Below, in pieces: positions 34,312-42,503 of a DNA stretch of 64,000 nt. Source of the stretch: Dyadobacter sp. MSC1_007. Lineage in GTDB: Bacteria; Bacteroidota; Bacteroidia; Cytophagales; Spirosomataceae. The DNA lies in the NCBI RefSeq assembly GCF_023667495.1, contig NZ_JAMOZL010000011.1, forward strand, positions 124,001 to 188,000, given 5' to 3'. Within the stretch, counting starts at the first letter, position 1. Every line of letters begins with the position of its first letter. The position numbers and the translations under genes were made by a program. The notes under the pieces were generated by a model. The model saw only the letters and a program-made list of their open reading frames with translations. It was not told the origin of the DNA and did no database searches.

Positions 34312-36007
34312 CCGGAATGTCGAACTCCAAAGCATTAACCCACACCGATTGATGATCCATTTCCTTTCGATATTGAGCTAATAGGAATGAGCGGTCCATC
34401 GCGACAAGGCCATCAAAAAATTTCCTGCCATTGATAATTACTTTGAGTTTTTTGTTAAAATCGATCATTTCCGGTGAGAGATAAATCCTGATTTTGCCTA
34501 CCCGTGATGTTTTCAATTCAAAACCATTGGAAGTAAAAATCGCCTGCACAGCACCCGACTTCCTTGGAAATTCGAATGCATTGGAAGTGCTGTCGAGCAC
34601 CACACCGGGAGTCTCCGCTACCCGCCACCCATTTACTTCAACATTGACCGGGCTATGCCATGTTTCCGCGCGCCGGAGCGTATCGAGTTGAGCGATTTCG
34701 AGCCAATCCGAGCGGCCGTGTTTCACATTATCACATTCCCAATACAGCCGTTTTTGAAATGGATCGCGTTTTCTGGTCGACATATCCGCGAAAAGCTGGC
34801 CATACACCCGTTGTGTAATGCTGTCGCTGCTATTGATCAGGTAATGATGCGGCCGTTGCCCTGTGATCTCCACATTCTGCCAATCAACACCCAATGTACG
34901 CGCCATAGCAGTAATAGCCCGATGCCCTTCAAACGGGAAATAATAGTCATAATCAGTGGCTACATTATAAAATGAACGGTTCAAAGCATTCCTGAAAAAA
35001 GTACCGCCCGTGCGCACCTGCGGCCGGTTATTAATGCCCGAAAACCCGGCAAAAAGGCCCGGCTCCTTCATCAGGTAAGAAAATGCCCCGGTAGCGCCAT
35101 TGGAATGCCCGGTAACATAGACCCGGCTGTCATCGACCGCATACAAATGCTTGACCTGCCGCACGAGTTCCGGTACCAGTTCAAAGCCATCGTCAGGCAT
35201 CATCCAGTTGAACTTTTTATTGCTGTAAGGAAAAACAGCAATATAGCCGCTCTCGCTGGCCTGCTGCATATACATCCTGCCAAAGAAAACCTGCGTGCTA
35301 TCCGGCACATCCGCCATCTTGTCCTGCCGCAAAACCGCGCCGTGCAATACAACTATCAATGGATATTCCTTTTCAGCGTCGAAATGCGGGGGTAACTGAA
35401 TAAGGTAAGGGATTTGAAGCGTGTCGGCCAACTTGATCCACGCGTATGCATAGCGTCCAGTCGCCGTATAACTACGTTTCGGCCGGTCTTGGCGGATCTT
35501 CTTATAAAGCGCATCCGCCGAGGCTATCTGTGATAGCGAATCTACATATTGGTCGGCGCGAAGCAGGGATTCCTGCTGTGCAACGCGGAAAGGCAAGCTG
35601 GCTTTAATCTTGTTTTGACGCTCCTGCTCCCTTAGAACCGCTATTCGGTCCATTAGCTCTTTCCACCGCGGATCGTCCGCCAACCAGGCAAAACTTTTAT
35701 TAAATCCGGCTCTGACTGCGATATCCGATTCAACCACCAAACGTGCATAATGTATCGCCAATTCCCTGTTCCCATCCCGGCTCGCGAATTCAGCGGCATT
35801 CAAATATCGCCAGTTCCTTTGACTTGGTTCGACCTCCGCAGCTTTCAATGCCCATTGCAAGGCCGCCTTCCAGTTTTGTCTGCCCATATTCATTCCCATG
35901 CTGTCGAGTGCGGGAATCCGGGTTTGGGAAAAAGCATTGTGAGTTAATAAAGCTGCAATCGCGAGCCCCGACAATGCGTGGAATAGTTTTGTAAAAGATA
36001 TGGCCAT
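34304..36007 (-). CDS. Secreted alpha/beta-hydrolase (esterase/depolymerase-like) with TPR-like N-terminal region
   Basis: Exported hydrolase of 567 residues. Signal peptide about 1-27 (ALSGLAIAALLTHNAFSQ). Residues about 30-160 form a helical, TPR-like region (WKAALQWALKAAEVEPSQRNWRYLNAAEFA). The hydrolase domain is about 195-400: YPLIVVLHGAVL supplies the oxyanion-loop region and VTGHSNGATG holds nucleophile Ser302; a His in GQRPHHYLI is a candidate triad residue. The C-terminal 130 residues form a beta-rich domain. This resembles PHB-depolymerase or feruloyl-esterase-like proteins of Bacteroidota; substrate unknown. Confidence 0.8.
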   Translation of the reverse strand: MAISFTKLFHALSGLAIAALLTHNAFSQTRIPALDSMGMNMGRQNWKAALQWALKAAEVEPSQRNWRYLNAAEFASRDGNRELAIHYARLVVESDIAVRAGFNKSFAWLADDPRWKELMDRIAVLREQERQNKIKASLPFRVAQQESLLRADQYVDSLSQIASADALYKKIRQDRPKRSYTATGRYAYAWIKLADTLQIPYLIQLPPHFDAEKEYPLIVVLHGAVLRQDKMADVPDSTQVFFGRMYMQQASESGYIAVFPYSNKKFNWMMPDDGFELVPELVRQVKHLYAVDDSRVYVTGHSNGATGAFSYLMKEPGLFAGFSGINNRPQVRTGGTFFRNALNRSFYNVATDYDYYFPFEGHRAITAMARTLGVDWQNVEITGQRPHHYLINSSDSITQRVYGQLFADMSTRKRDPFQKRLYWECDNVKHGRSDWLEIAQLDTLRRAETWHSPVNVEVNGWRVAETPGVVLDSTSNAFEFPRKSGAVQAIFTSNGFELKTSRVGKIRIYLSPEMIDFNKKLKVIINGRKFFDGLVAMDRSFLLAQYRKEMDHQSVWVNALEFDIPAN

Positions 36008-36192
36008 ATAAGAGGGCGGATAATTTATTCCATTTAAGAATATTTACGGCATTAATAAGAACGTTTAAAAGACATTACGTTCCTTGGGATGTTGCACCGT
36101 TGATTAATAATATTTGAGTAACAATTGAATTATTAATGACAATTAGAAAGTAAATTCGTTAGCCTTTTATATTTATACTTTAAATAACAGCC

Positions 36193-36549
36193 ATGAAAAT
36201 CATTTACATTATCTTGCTAAGCGCGATTGCGATAGCTTGCAAAGACAAAAAAGAATTGCCGGGTTGCGGTTGTGAAGGACCTACCATTCAGGTCCTGAAA
36301 GATCTTCCGGCCAGTTATCTCGGAGACAAGGCATTCCTCTTGAGGCAGACAAATGAAGGAGGACATAAATACGAAACCAGCGTTTTATCCTGTACTGCCA
36401 TGGATACCCTGACAAAGACGCCGGACATCACAAAACCCGATTATATCCTCAGCGGAGAGCTCAAACAGCAATGTAATCCGCAGCCTCTTTATTCGAGCAT
36501 GTACATTCCAAACTCGATCCGGATTACCAAAATCGAAAAGGCTCCTTAA
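36193..36549 (+). CDS. Small lipoprotein of unknown function
   Basis: 118 residues with a lipoprotein signal (MKIIYIILLSAIAIAC, lipobox AIAC, Cys16). The mature part is Cys-containing (PGCGCEGP, VLSCTAM, KQQCNPQP), so disulfides are possible. No family recognised. It sits alone between two genes of different direction, with a 185-base AT-rich upstream region. Confidence 0.75.
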   Translation: MKIIYIILLSAIAIACKDKKELPGCGCEGPTIQVLKDLPASYLGDKAFLLRQTNEGGHKYETSVLSCTAMDTLTKTPDITKPDYILSGELKQQCNPQPLYSSMYIPNSIRITKIEKAP

Positions 36550-36826
36550 TGATCACGACAATGCATATCCTGAAACAACTAATCCGCTTATTTAAAACAG
36601 GCCTGGCCGTTGGAAGAATTGTTTACAAAGATTAGCGGATTTCACAGATGAGGTCGGCGTTCCACAAGTCATCATAAGCCGGTTCGCAAACGAGGCATCA
36701 CTTTCCTGTTTTGCCGCTTTTTAAAGGTCTGGCACGGCTTTGCTGTGCGATTGCCAGCGCCGACGATCCGTCCTGAGGCGGTGATTTGGTATGTACAACA
36801 GTGCCATAGACCAGATTTGACTCAAA
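36550..36826. other. 277-base intergenic region with a widely spaced inverted repeat
   Basis: AATCCGCT (36581-36588) and AGCGGATT (36634-36641) are perfect inverted copies 45 bases apart; a compact stem GCACGGC-TTT-GCTGTGC (36732-36748, one G-T pair) follows. It may hold the terminator of the lipoprotein gene and the promoter of the hydrolase: TTTG (36785-36788) and CAGATTTG (36812-36819, one off the consensus) are 23 bases apart just before the ATG at 36827. Confidence 0.4.
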
Positions 36827-37774
36827 ATGAAAACGACTTTAACAAAAGAGCAACACTGCTTCAAAGTAGCCGAGGGAGTTTGGGGATTGAAAGACATCCT
36901 TGTCAATGTATACTTCGTTGCCAATCCGGACCTGAGCTGGGTGCTGGTAGATACCGGACTTAAAACGGGTTATCGAAAGATCAAAAAAGCAGCTGCCGAA
37001 CTCTTCGGAGAGGGCATTCCACCACAAGCCATTGTGCTCACCCACGGCCATTTCGACCACGTCGGTTCGCTGGAAAAGCTTCTGAGCGATTGGCAAGTGC
37101 CGGTATGGGCCCACTTTCTGGAACTACCCTATTTATCCGGCAAATCGTCCTATCCCCCGGCCGACCCTACAGTTGGAGGCGGGCTTATGGCTTCCCTGTC
37201 CTGGATGTATCCCAACGAACCCATTAACGTCGAAGACGCGGTAAAGACGCTCCCGGTGACACATTCGGTTCCCGTTTTGCCCGAATGGAAATATTTCCAC
37301 ACACCTGGCCATGCTCCGGGGCACATTAGCTTATGGCGGGAAAAAGATAAACTGCTGATCGCAGGCGACGCCTTAGTCACTACAAAACAGGAGTCGGCGC
37401 TGTGCGTTGCCACCCAAAGAAAGGTGCTCTCAGGGCCTCCCAAATACTTTACATATGACTGGCGGCAATCGAAAGACTCCGTGAACCTTTTGGCAGAACT
37501 GAACCCGCAGATTGTAGCCTCCGGACACGGCAAAGTTCTGACGGGACCGGAACTATCTCAGCAATTAATGCACCTCGCCCACCATTTCGAAGAAAGCGCA
37601 GTGCCCAAACACGGCCGCTATGTTGACGAGCCTGCGGTAACCAACCGGGACGGAGTTGTGTATTTGCCAGACAAAAAAGGTTTGGATATCGCCGCAGCCG
37701 TTATCCTGGGATTCGCCGCACTGAGCATCCCGCTGGCACTTTTCGCGCTAAGACGCAGGCTTGCCAGCTTATGA
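36827..37774 (+). CDS. MBL-fold metallo-hydrolase with C-terminal membrane anchor
   Basis: Metallo-beta-lactamase-fold protein of 315 residues. Metal site HGHFDHVG (His73, His75, Asp77, His78), then the HTPGHAPGHISLW and IAGDAL motifs supply the other ligands, with a final His in ASGHGKVL. The last about 30 residues are a membrane helix plus positive tail (LDIAAAVILGFAALSIPLALFALRRR), so it is probably tail-anchored, which is unusual for the fold. Substrate unknown. No neighbour suggests a pathway; DUF421 genes follow 115 bases downstream. Confidence 0.88.
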   Translation: MKTTLTKEQHCFKVAEGVWGLKDILVNVYFVANPDLSWVLVDTGLKTGYRKIKKAAAELFGEGIPPQAIVLTHGHFDHVGSLEKLLSDWQVPVWAHFLELPYLSGKSSYPPADPTVGGGLMASLSWMYPNEPINVEDAVKTLPVTHSVPVLPEWKYFHTPGHAPGHISLWREKDKLLIAGDALVTTKQESALCVATQRKVLSGPPKYFTYDWRQSKDSVNLLAELNPQIVASGHGKVLTGPELSQQLMHLAHHFEESAVPKHGRYVDEPAVTNRDGVVYLPDKKGLDIAAAVILGFAALSIPLALFALRRRLASL

Positions 37775-37889
37775 GCCGATGGAAAAATGATGTATAGCGT
37801 ATATTCTTGCCCGTTCAACTGGACGACCGGCGCCAGGCGACGAGCCGTTCATGCCGGGCTTATGCAGAATTTAAATATGCAGGATCCAT

Positions 37890-38612
37890 ATGAAAAAAGA
37901 GGACATTGTTCCTGGTGATTTTTACCGGATACTTTTTGGCGAAACTCCGGTCATATTTTTAGTGGAAGTATTGCTCCGAACGCTGATTATCTACGTCGCA
38001 TTGTTAGTTGTAGTGAGGATCATGGGCAAACGAATGGGCGGCCAGCTCACCATCGCCGAGCTGGCCGTGATGATCACGCTCGGTGCGATCGTCTCGCCGG
38101 GTATGCAAATGCCACAGACCGGCCTGCTGCTATGCATGCTGATCCTGATCTGCGCATTGATCTTCCAGCGCGGCACCAACTGGCTTGAATTCAGAAGTCA
38201 GCGGTTCGAGGACATCAGCCAGGGTACCATCACGACGCTCGTGAAAGACGGCGTCCTGCAACTGAAAGAGATGCAACAGACAAAGATTTCACGACAACAG
38301 CTCTTTGCCGCGCTCCGCAGCTCAGGTGTTTACAATCTGGGCGAGGTAGAGCGGGTATACCTGGAAGCCTGCGGGCGGTTCAGCATTTACCGAAAAAATA
38401 CCGCCGGGGCGGGTTTGTTACTTTTTCCGCCCGACGATACCGAGATCAACCTGTTCCAACAAAAAGTGGCGGACGGGCAATTGGTATGTGCCAACTGCGG
38501 GGCAACACCCGACCATCAAAACAAAGATGAGCGCTGCCCGGTTTGCGGCGCGGACCAGTGGGGCGAGGCCAGTATATCGACCATATTGGAAAATAAACAA
38601 CCCGTATCATGA
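37890..38612 (+). CDS. DUF421 (YetF-like) membrane protein with C-terminal zinc ribbon, copy 1
   Basis: 240 residues. Three N-terminal membrane helices (IFLVEVLLRTLIIYVALLVVVRIMGKRM, ELAVMITLGAIVSPG, LLLCMLILICALIF), then the DUF421 cytoplasmic alpha/beta domain (about 95-180; TTLVKDGVLQL, AALRSSGVYNLGEVERVYLE). A four-Cys ribbon (CANC...CPVC, about 199-222) follows, absent from plain YetF proteins. YetF-type proteins affect spore envelope or phospholipids in Bacillus; role here unknown. Its stop overlaps the next gene's start (ATGA), so the pair is translationally coupled. Confidence 0.88.
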   Translation: MKKEDIVPGDFYRILFGETPVIFLVEVLLRTLIIYVALLVVVRIMGKRMGGQLTIAELAVMITLGAIVSPGMQMPQTGLLLCMLILICALIFQRGTNWLEFRSQRFEDISQGTITTLVKDGVLQLKEMQQTKISRQQLFAALRSSGVYNLGEVERVYLEACGRFSIYRKNTAGAGLLLFPPDDTEINLFQQKVADGQLVCANCGATPDHQNKDERCPVCGADQWGEASISTILENKQPVS

Positions 38613-39295
38613 AAAAGGAGGATATCCATTTCGGTGACTGGCAGCGCATGTTCTTCGGGGATGTGCCCGCAGGCTTTTACTGGGAGGTTGTACTCCGTAT
38701 TGCCGTGATCTACCTGGTGCTGATGGTTTCCATGAGGCTGATGGGAAAACGCATGGCATCGCAGTTGAGCCGCAATGAGATGATCGCCATGGTATCGTTG
38801 GCAGCCGCGATCGGGGTCCCGTTGCAAGCGCCGGATCGTGGAATTCTTGCAGCGGTAGTGATCGCCATTGTGGTTATCGCGATACAGCAATTGGCAGCCT
38901 GGCTCGCAAGCCGCAACCAGGTCCTCGAATCGGTTACTCAGGGCGATCTCACAATATTGGTTGCCGATGGTGAGATGAAGCTTCATAATATGAAGAAAAC
39001 CGGCATTACCAGGGAGCGGACATTTGCGCAGCTCCGTGGCAGCGGGATCAGGCACCTGGGCCAGGTGAAACGGCTTTATTTTGAGGCCAGTGGCTCATTT
39101 ACTTTTATCCCTGCCGACGATGTCCCAGCCGGTCTGGGCGTGCTGCCGGAAAACGATACCGAGTTTTCCTCGCGGGTGTACCACACGACTGACGAGCTCG
39201 TCTGCAAACGGTGTGGCAAGCTCATGCCATATTACCACCACTCCACCAAATGCGCCAACTGCGGCAGTAACGAATTGACAACGGCCGTAAAATGA
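38609..39295 (+). CDS. DUF421 (YetF-like) membrane protein with C-terminal zinc ribbon, copy 2
   Basis: 228 residues, paralogue of the preceding gene with the same start (MKKED), membrane helices (VVLRIAVIYLVLMVSMRLMGKRM), DUF421 domain (LTILVADGEMKLHNMKKTGITRERTFAQLRGSGIRHLGQVKRLYFE) and four-Cys ribbon (CKRC...CANC). The two have diverged well, so the duplication is old. Four-base overlap with copy 1 suggests they are made in equal amounts, perhaps as a heteromer. An MFS gene follows 71 bases downstream. Confidence 0.88.
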   Translation: MKKEDIHFGDWQRMFFGDVPAGFYWEVVLRIAVIYLVLMVSMRLMGKRMASQLSRNEMIAMVSLAAAIGVPLQAPDRGILAAVVIAIVVIAIQQLAAWLASRNQVLESVTQGDLTILVADGEMKLHNMKKTGITRERTFAQLRGSGIRHLGQVKRLYFEASGSFTFIPADDVPAGLGVLPENDTEFSSRVYHTTDELVCKRCGKLMPYYHHSTKCANCGSNELTTAVK

Positions 39296-39366
39296 TTAAT
39301 GGTGCCTAACTGGGGTTGGGGGTGGTATGATTTTATACGGCACCCCGACAAATCACTCCAACAATT

Positions 39367-40863
39367 ATGATCCTGAAACCCAAGGAAAGACTCACCGAAC
39401 AGGAGGTCAATACAGGTTTAAGCCTCATTATTAAAGAAGGTCTCACCACAGAAGCGATGACCACGCTTACCGGCGGCACATTTCTGGTTGCGTTCGCATT
39501 GCTTCTTGGCGCCAATAATTTCCAGATCGGGTTATTGGCCTCCCTTCCGACTTTCACCAACATTTTCCAGCTCACATCCATCTGGCTGATCAGAAAATAC
39601 AACAACCGCAGGGCCGTCGCGGTCATTTGCTCGGTGCTTGCCAGGATTCCCCTGCTGCTGATCGGGATATTACCTTTCGTTTTTCCTGATGACGCGCCCA
39701 TTAACCTGCTGCTATTTTTCCTGTTCTTCTTTTATTTATTTGGATCGATAGCCGGGCCGAGCTGGAACGCGTGGATGAAAGACCTCGTGCCAGGACAGAT
39801 GTTAGGAGCCTATTTCTCAAAACGAGGACGTTATTCTCAGATCCTGAATGTGGTACTGAGCGTGCTGCTTGCATTGGCGGTGGACTACATCCGAAGGCGT
39901 TATCCAGACTTCGAGCTTACGACGTATGCGATCATGTTTTTACTGGCAGGGCTAATCGGGCTGGGAGGAGCCGCCTTGTTGGCTTCCGTACCCGAGCCGC
40001 TGTCTTACCTGGACAAAGAAAACATCCTCAAATTATTTCTCAGGCCATTGCGGGACCTCAACTTTCGCAGGTTGCTGGTATTCAACTCTGCGTGGCTGTT
40101 TGCGGTCAATATAGCGACGCCGTTTTTTACTGTGTTTATGCTTAAAACGCTTGGTCTCACGGTGGCTTACGTGATCCCGCTCACCATTCTCAGCCAGCTC
40201 AGCAGCATTATGACCATTGGCTACTGGGGCGTTTTTGCAGACCGATATAGCAACAAAACCATCATCGCCATCTGTGCGCCGCTGTATTTGTGCTGCGTAA
40301 TTGCGTGGTGTTTTGTAGGGATATATACTAATCTGGTTTCAAATTTGGCGCTTTTAGCGCTGATCCACATGGGAAGCGGGGCCAGCAATGCGGGCATTAA
40401 CCTGGCTTTGACCAACATTGGTCTTAAACTGGCGCCTTCCAAAGAGGCTATTGTTTATCTATCGGTGAAAAACATTATTACGGCGGTTTTTTCATCGCTT
40501 GCGCCATTAATTGGCGGTTATCTGGCCGATTATTATACTTTGAGACAACTGCGCGTTATTGCCGAATGGTCGGGCCCGAGCCTGCAAAAAACCTTTCGCC
40601 TGTTGCTGCTGCATGAATGGAATTTTCTTTTTCTGATCGGCGCTGTTTTGACAGTGGTTGCCATCCAGCTATTACCGCGCGTCAAGGAAGAGGGCGAAGT
40701 TGAAAAAGGCATTGTGAAAAGGATCATGCGCAAGAGCCTGCGCAGCAATATGCGCGACTACTTTGTGATCGATGTGATCATCAATTGGCATTCGGCCCTG
40801 ACGACCATGCTGAGGGGAAAGAATATGCGCGGCGACCGCATTCAGACGCCACAGAATCAATAA
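39367..40863 (+). CDS. MFS transporter
   Basis: Inner-membrane permease of 498 residues with about twelve hydrophobic segments (for example GTFLVAFALLLGANNFQIGLLASLP, NLLLFFLFFFYLFGSIAGPSWNAWM, FLFLIGAVLTVVAIQLL). The loop between helices 2 and 3 (WLIRKYNNRRAV) fits the MFS signature loosely. Substrate unknown. A polar tail of about 60 residues (VKEEGEVEKGIVKRIMRK...) extends past the last helix, and its final 83 bases overlap the 3' end of the convergent glycosyltransferase gene. Confidence 0.88.
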   Translation: MILKPKERLTEQEVNTGLSLIIKEGLTTEAMTTLTGGTFLVAFALLLGANNFQIGLLASLPTFTNIFQLTSIWLIRKYNNRRAVAVICSVLARIPLLLIGILPFVFPDDAPINLLLFFLFFFYLFGSIAGPSWNAWMKDLVPGQMLGAYFSKRGRYSQILNVVLSVLLALAVDYIRRRYPDFELTTYAIMFLLAGLIGLGGAALLASVPEPLSYLDKENILKLFLRPLRDLNFRRLLVFNSAWLFAVNIATPFFTVFMLKTLGLTVAYVIPLTILSQLSSIMTIGYWGVFADRYSNKTIIAICAPLYLCCVIAWCFVGIYTNLVSNLALLALIHMGSGASNAGINLALTNIGLKLAPSKEAIVYLSVKNIITAVFSSLAPLIGGYLADYYTLRQLRVIAEWSGPSLQKTFRLLLLHEWNFLFLIGAVLTVVAIQLLPRVKEEGEVEKGIVKRIMRKSLRSNMRDYFVIDVIINWHSALTTMLRGKNMRGDRIQTPQNQ

Positions 40864-41929
40864 CCGGAAAAAGGTCAGCCACGGCGCCTACTATCTCGGC
40901 TGGGCCGGGATGGCGCACAGGTTCATTATAAAGTTGGCCGGATACATGGCGGATGATCGCATTCCGGCTTTGCAAATGCTGTGGTACCGAGAAAGGCAAT
41001 ATACGGTGCGCACATCGCCAGGGCGTGTGCTGGGGATTAGTTTGGGCATATAGCACCACAACCGGTGTTTGTACGGCTGCGGCAATATGGATCGTGCTTG
41101 TATTCACCGAAACGACGCCACAGGCGTTTTCAATCAACACAATAAACTCACCTAGCGTAAGCCCACCCGCAATGGAAACTGCCGCCGGACCAATACCCGC
41201 GGCAATGGCTTCTGCCAGCTCCCTTTCCTTTCCGGATCCTGAAACCAGTATTGGCAGGTCATATTGCTCAGCAAATTCCCGGCCTGCCACTATCCAATCG
41301 TTGGCAGGATACCTTCTTTTTTCTTCGGAAACACCCGGATGAAACACGATGTAAAGTTGGCCTGAGGCAATTCCGTAGGCTGAGAGTTTCTGCTTGCAGG
41401 ACCCTTCCTCATCGTCAGTAACGCTAAGTTGCAACCGATCTTCGTCCGTGAATGCGCCGATATGCGCGACCAGCGCCAGATCACGCTCCACCTGGTGCGA
41501 TATACGTTCGTAGGGCTCCACGTCCGGGACCCAATGCGTCAGCAACTGATAAGGGTTCTCCCGCGCGTAAGCCACGCGCACAGGAATGTCTGCCATATAG
41601 GCAAGCAAAGCTGCTGGAAGGGCACTCTGACTGTACACCGTAAATATGATCGCCGCATCGAAGTCCCGCCCTCTAAGCTCCTCAGCCAGCGCCAGCAGCT
41701 CCGCTTTCCCATGACCCGTGTGCTTGACCCAGGGCAGATCAAAGCTGATCACGTCGTCGATGCAATCAATATAAGGTGTGATAATGGCACCTGCGTTGGA
41801 GGTGAGCAGGGTTATGCGGCTGTTAAATGTTTCTTTTAATGCACGAAAAGCGGGAGACGCCATGATGACATCTCCCATATTATCGGCCCGGATACAGAGC
41901 ACATTCTGATACTGACTATGATGGGCCAT
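40781..41929 (-). CDS. Glycosyltransferase family 9 (heptosyltransferase-like)
   Basis: Cytoplasmic glycosyltransferase of 382 residues in the ADP-heptose:LPS heptosyltransferase family. Start at 41929 (MAHHSQYQNVLCIRADNMGDVIMASPA), the usual RxDxxGD N-terminal motif; the extension to 42031 lies inside the phosphatase gene. Other family motifs: FHPGVSEEKRRYPANDW, SGSGKERELAEAI, VVSVNTSTIHIAAAVQTPVVVLYAQTNP. The expected end is near AVADLFP; about 28 extra residues follow and overlap the MFS gene by 83 bases. Start overlaps the GmhB-like gene stop by 14 bases: an operon. Confidence 0.9.
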   Translation of the reverse strand: MAHHSQYQNVLCIRADNMGDVIMASPAFRALKETFNSRITLLTSNAGAIITPYIDCIDDVISFDLPWVKHTGHGKAELLALAEELRGRDFDAAIIFTVYSQSALPAALLAYMADIPVRVAYARENPYQLLTHWVPDVEPYERISHQVERDLALVAHIGAFTDEDRLQLSVTDDEEGSCKQKLSAYGIASGQLYIVFHPGVSEEKRRYPANDWIVAGREFAEQYDLPILVSGSGKERELAEAIAAGIGPAAVSIAGGLTLGEFIVLIENACGVVSVNTSTIHIAAAVQTPVVVLYAQTNPQHTPWRCAHRILPFSVPQHLQSRNAIIRHVSGQLYNEPVRHPGPAEIVGAVADLFPVIDSVASECGRRAYSFPSAWSSGPNAN

Positions 41930-42503
41930 AAGGCGAAATGGTTTTGGTAGTGATATAATCTGCCGCGTCCATAAAGTCGCGGGTGGTGTAATCCGGCTTC
42001 CGGTGCGGGCCTTCCAGCCACTCGGTTTCATTCCCGTTGTCGATAAGCACTGTTTTGCAGCCTGCCCGGCTTCCCGCTTCTACGTCATTGAGAATATCAC
42101 CGATCATCCAGGATTTTGCAAGGTCAAGATCAAGCTCCTTGCCTGCTTCCACCAGCAGGCCCGGCTCCGGTTTACGACACCGGCATGCAGGCCCGTCGAT
42201 GCCCGGCTTATGCGGACAATAATAGAAACCGGAAAGCAACAGGTCGTTTTCTTTGAAGACATTGACAAAAAATAATATCAGTTCGTCCAGCTGCTCCTGA
42301 GAAAATAATTCCATTTCAAGGCCCGGCTGGTTGGAAATGATCACCAGCTTATAGCCATCAGCCTGCAAAGTGCGAAGCCCTTCGAAAACGTTCGTTTCAA
42401 ATACTACTTTGGAAGGATCGACATTATAGGGCACGTCCTTCACAAGCGTACCATCCTTGTCCAGGAAAACAGCCTTGGTATAGGAACGTTCAGGATACTG
42501 CAT
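41916..42503 (-). CDS. gmhB: HAD-IIIA phosphatase, GmhB-type (heptose bisphosphate phosphatase)
   Basis: 195 residues, start at 42503 (MQYPERSYTKAVFLDKDGTL). HAD motifs are complete: FLDKDGTL (nucleophile and acid Asp), IISNQPG, RKPEPG (Lys) and WMIGDILNDVEAG. The Cys/His insert CPHKPG...CRCRKPEP is the zinc loop of GmhB, which removes a phosphate from D-glycero-D-manno-heptose 1,7-bisphosphate on the way to ADP- or GDP-heptose. Histidinol-phosphatase-type relatives are the alternative. It lies between GT4 and GT9 genes with 14-base overlaps on both sides. No gmhA, hldE or hldD is in the window. Confidence 0.85.
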   Translation of the reverse strand: MQYPERSYTKAVFLDKDGTLVKDVPYNVDPSKVVFETNVFEGLRTLQADGYKLVIISNQPGLEMELFSQEQLDELILFFVNVFKENDLLLSGFYYCPHKPGIDGPACRCRKPEPGLLVEAGKELDLDLAKSWMIGDILNDVEAGSRAGCKTVLIDNGNETEWLEGPHRKPDYTTRDFMDAADYITTKTISPYGPS

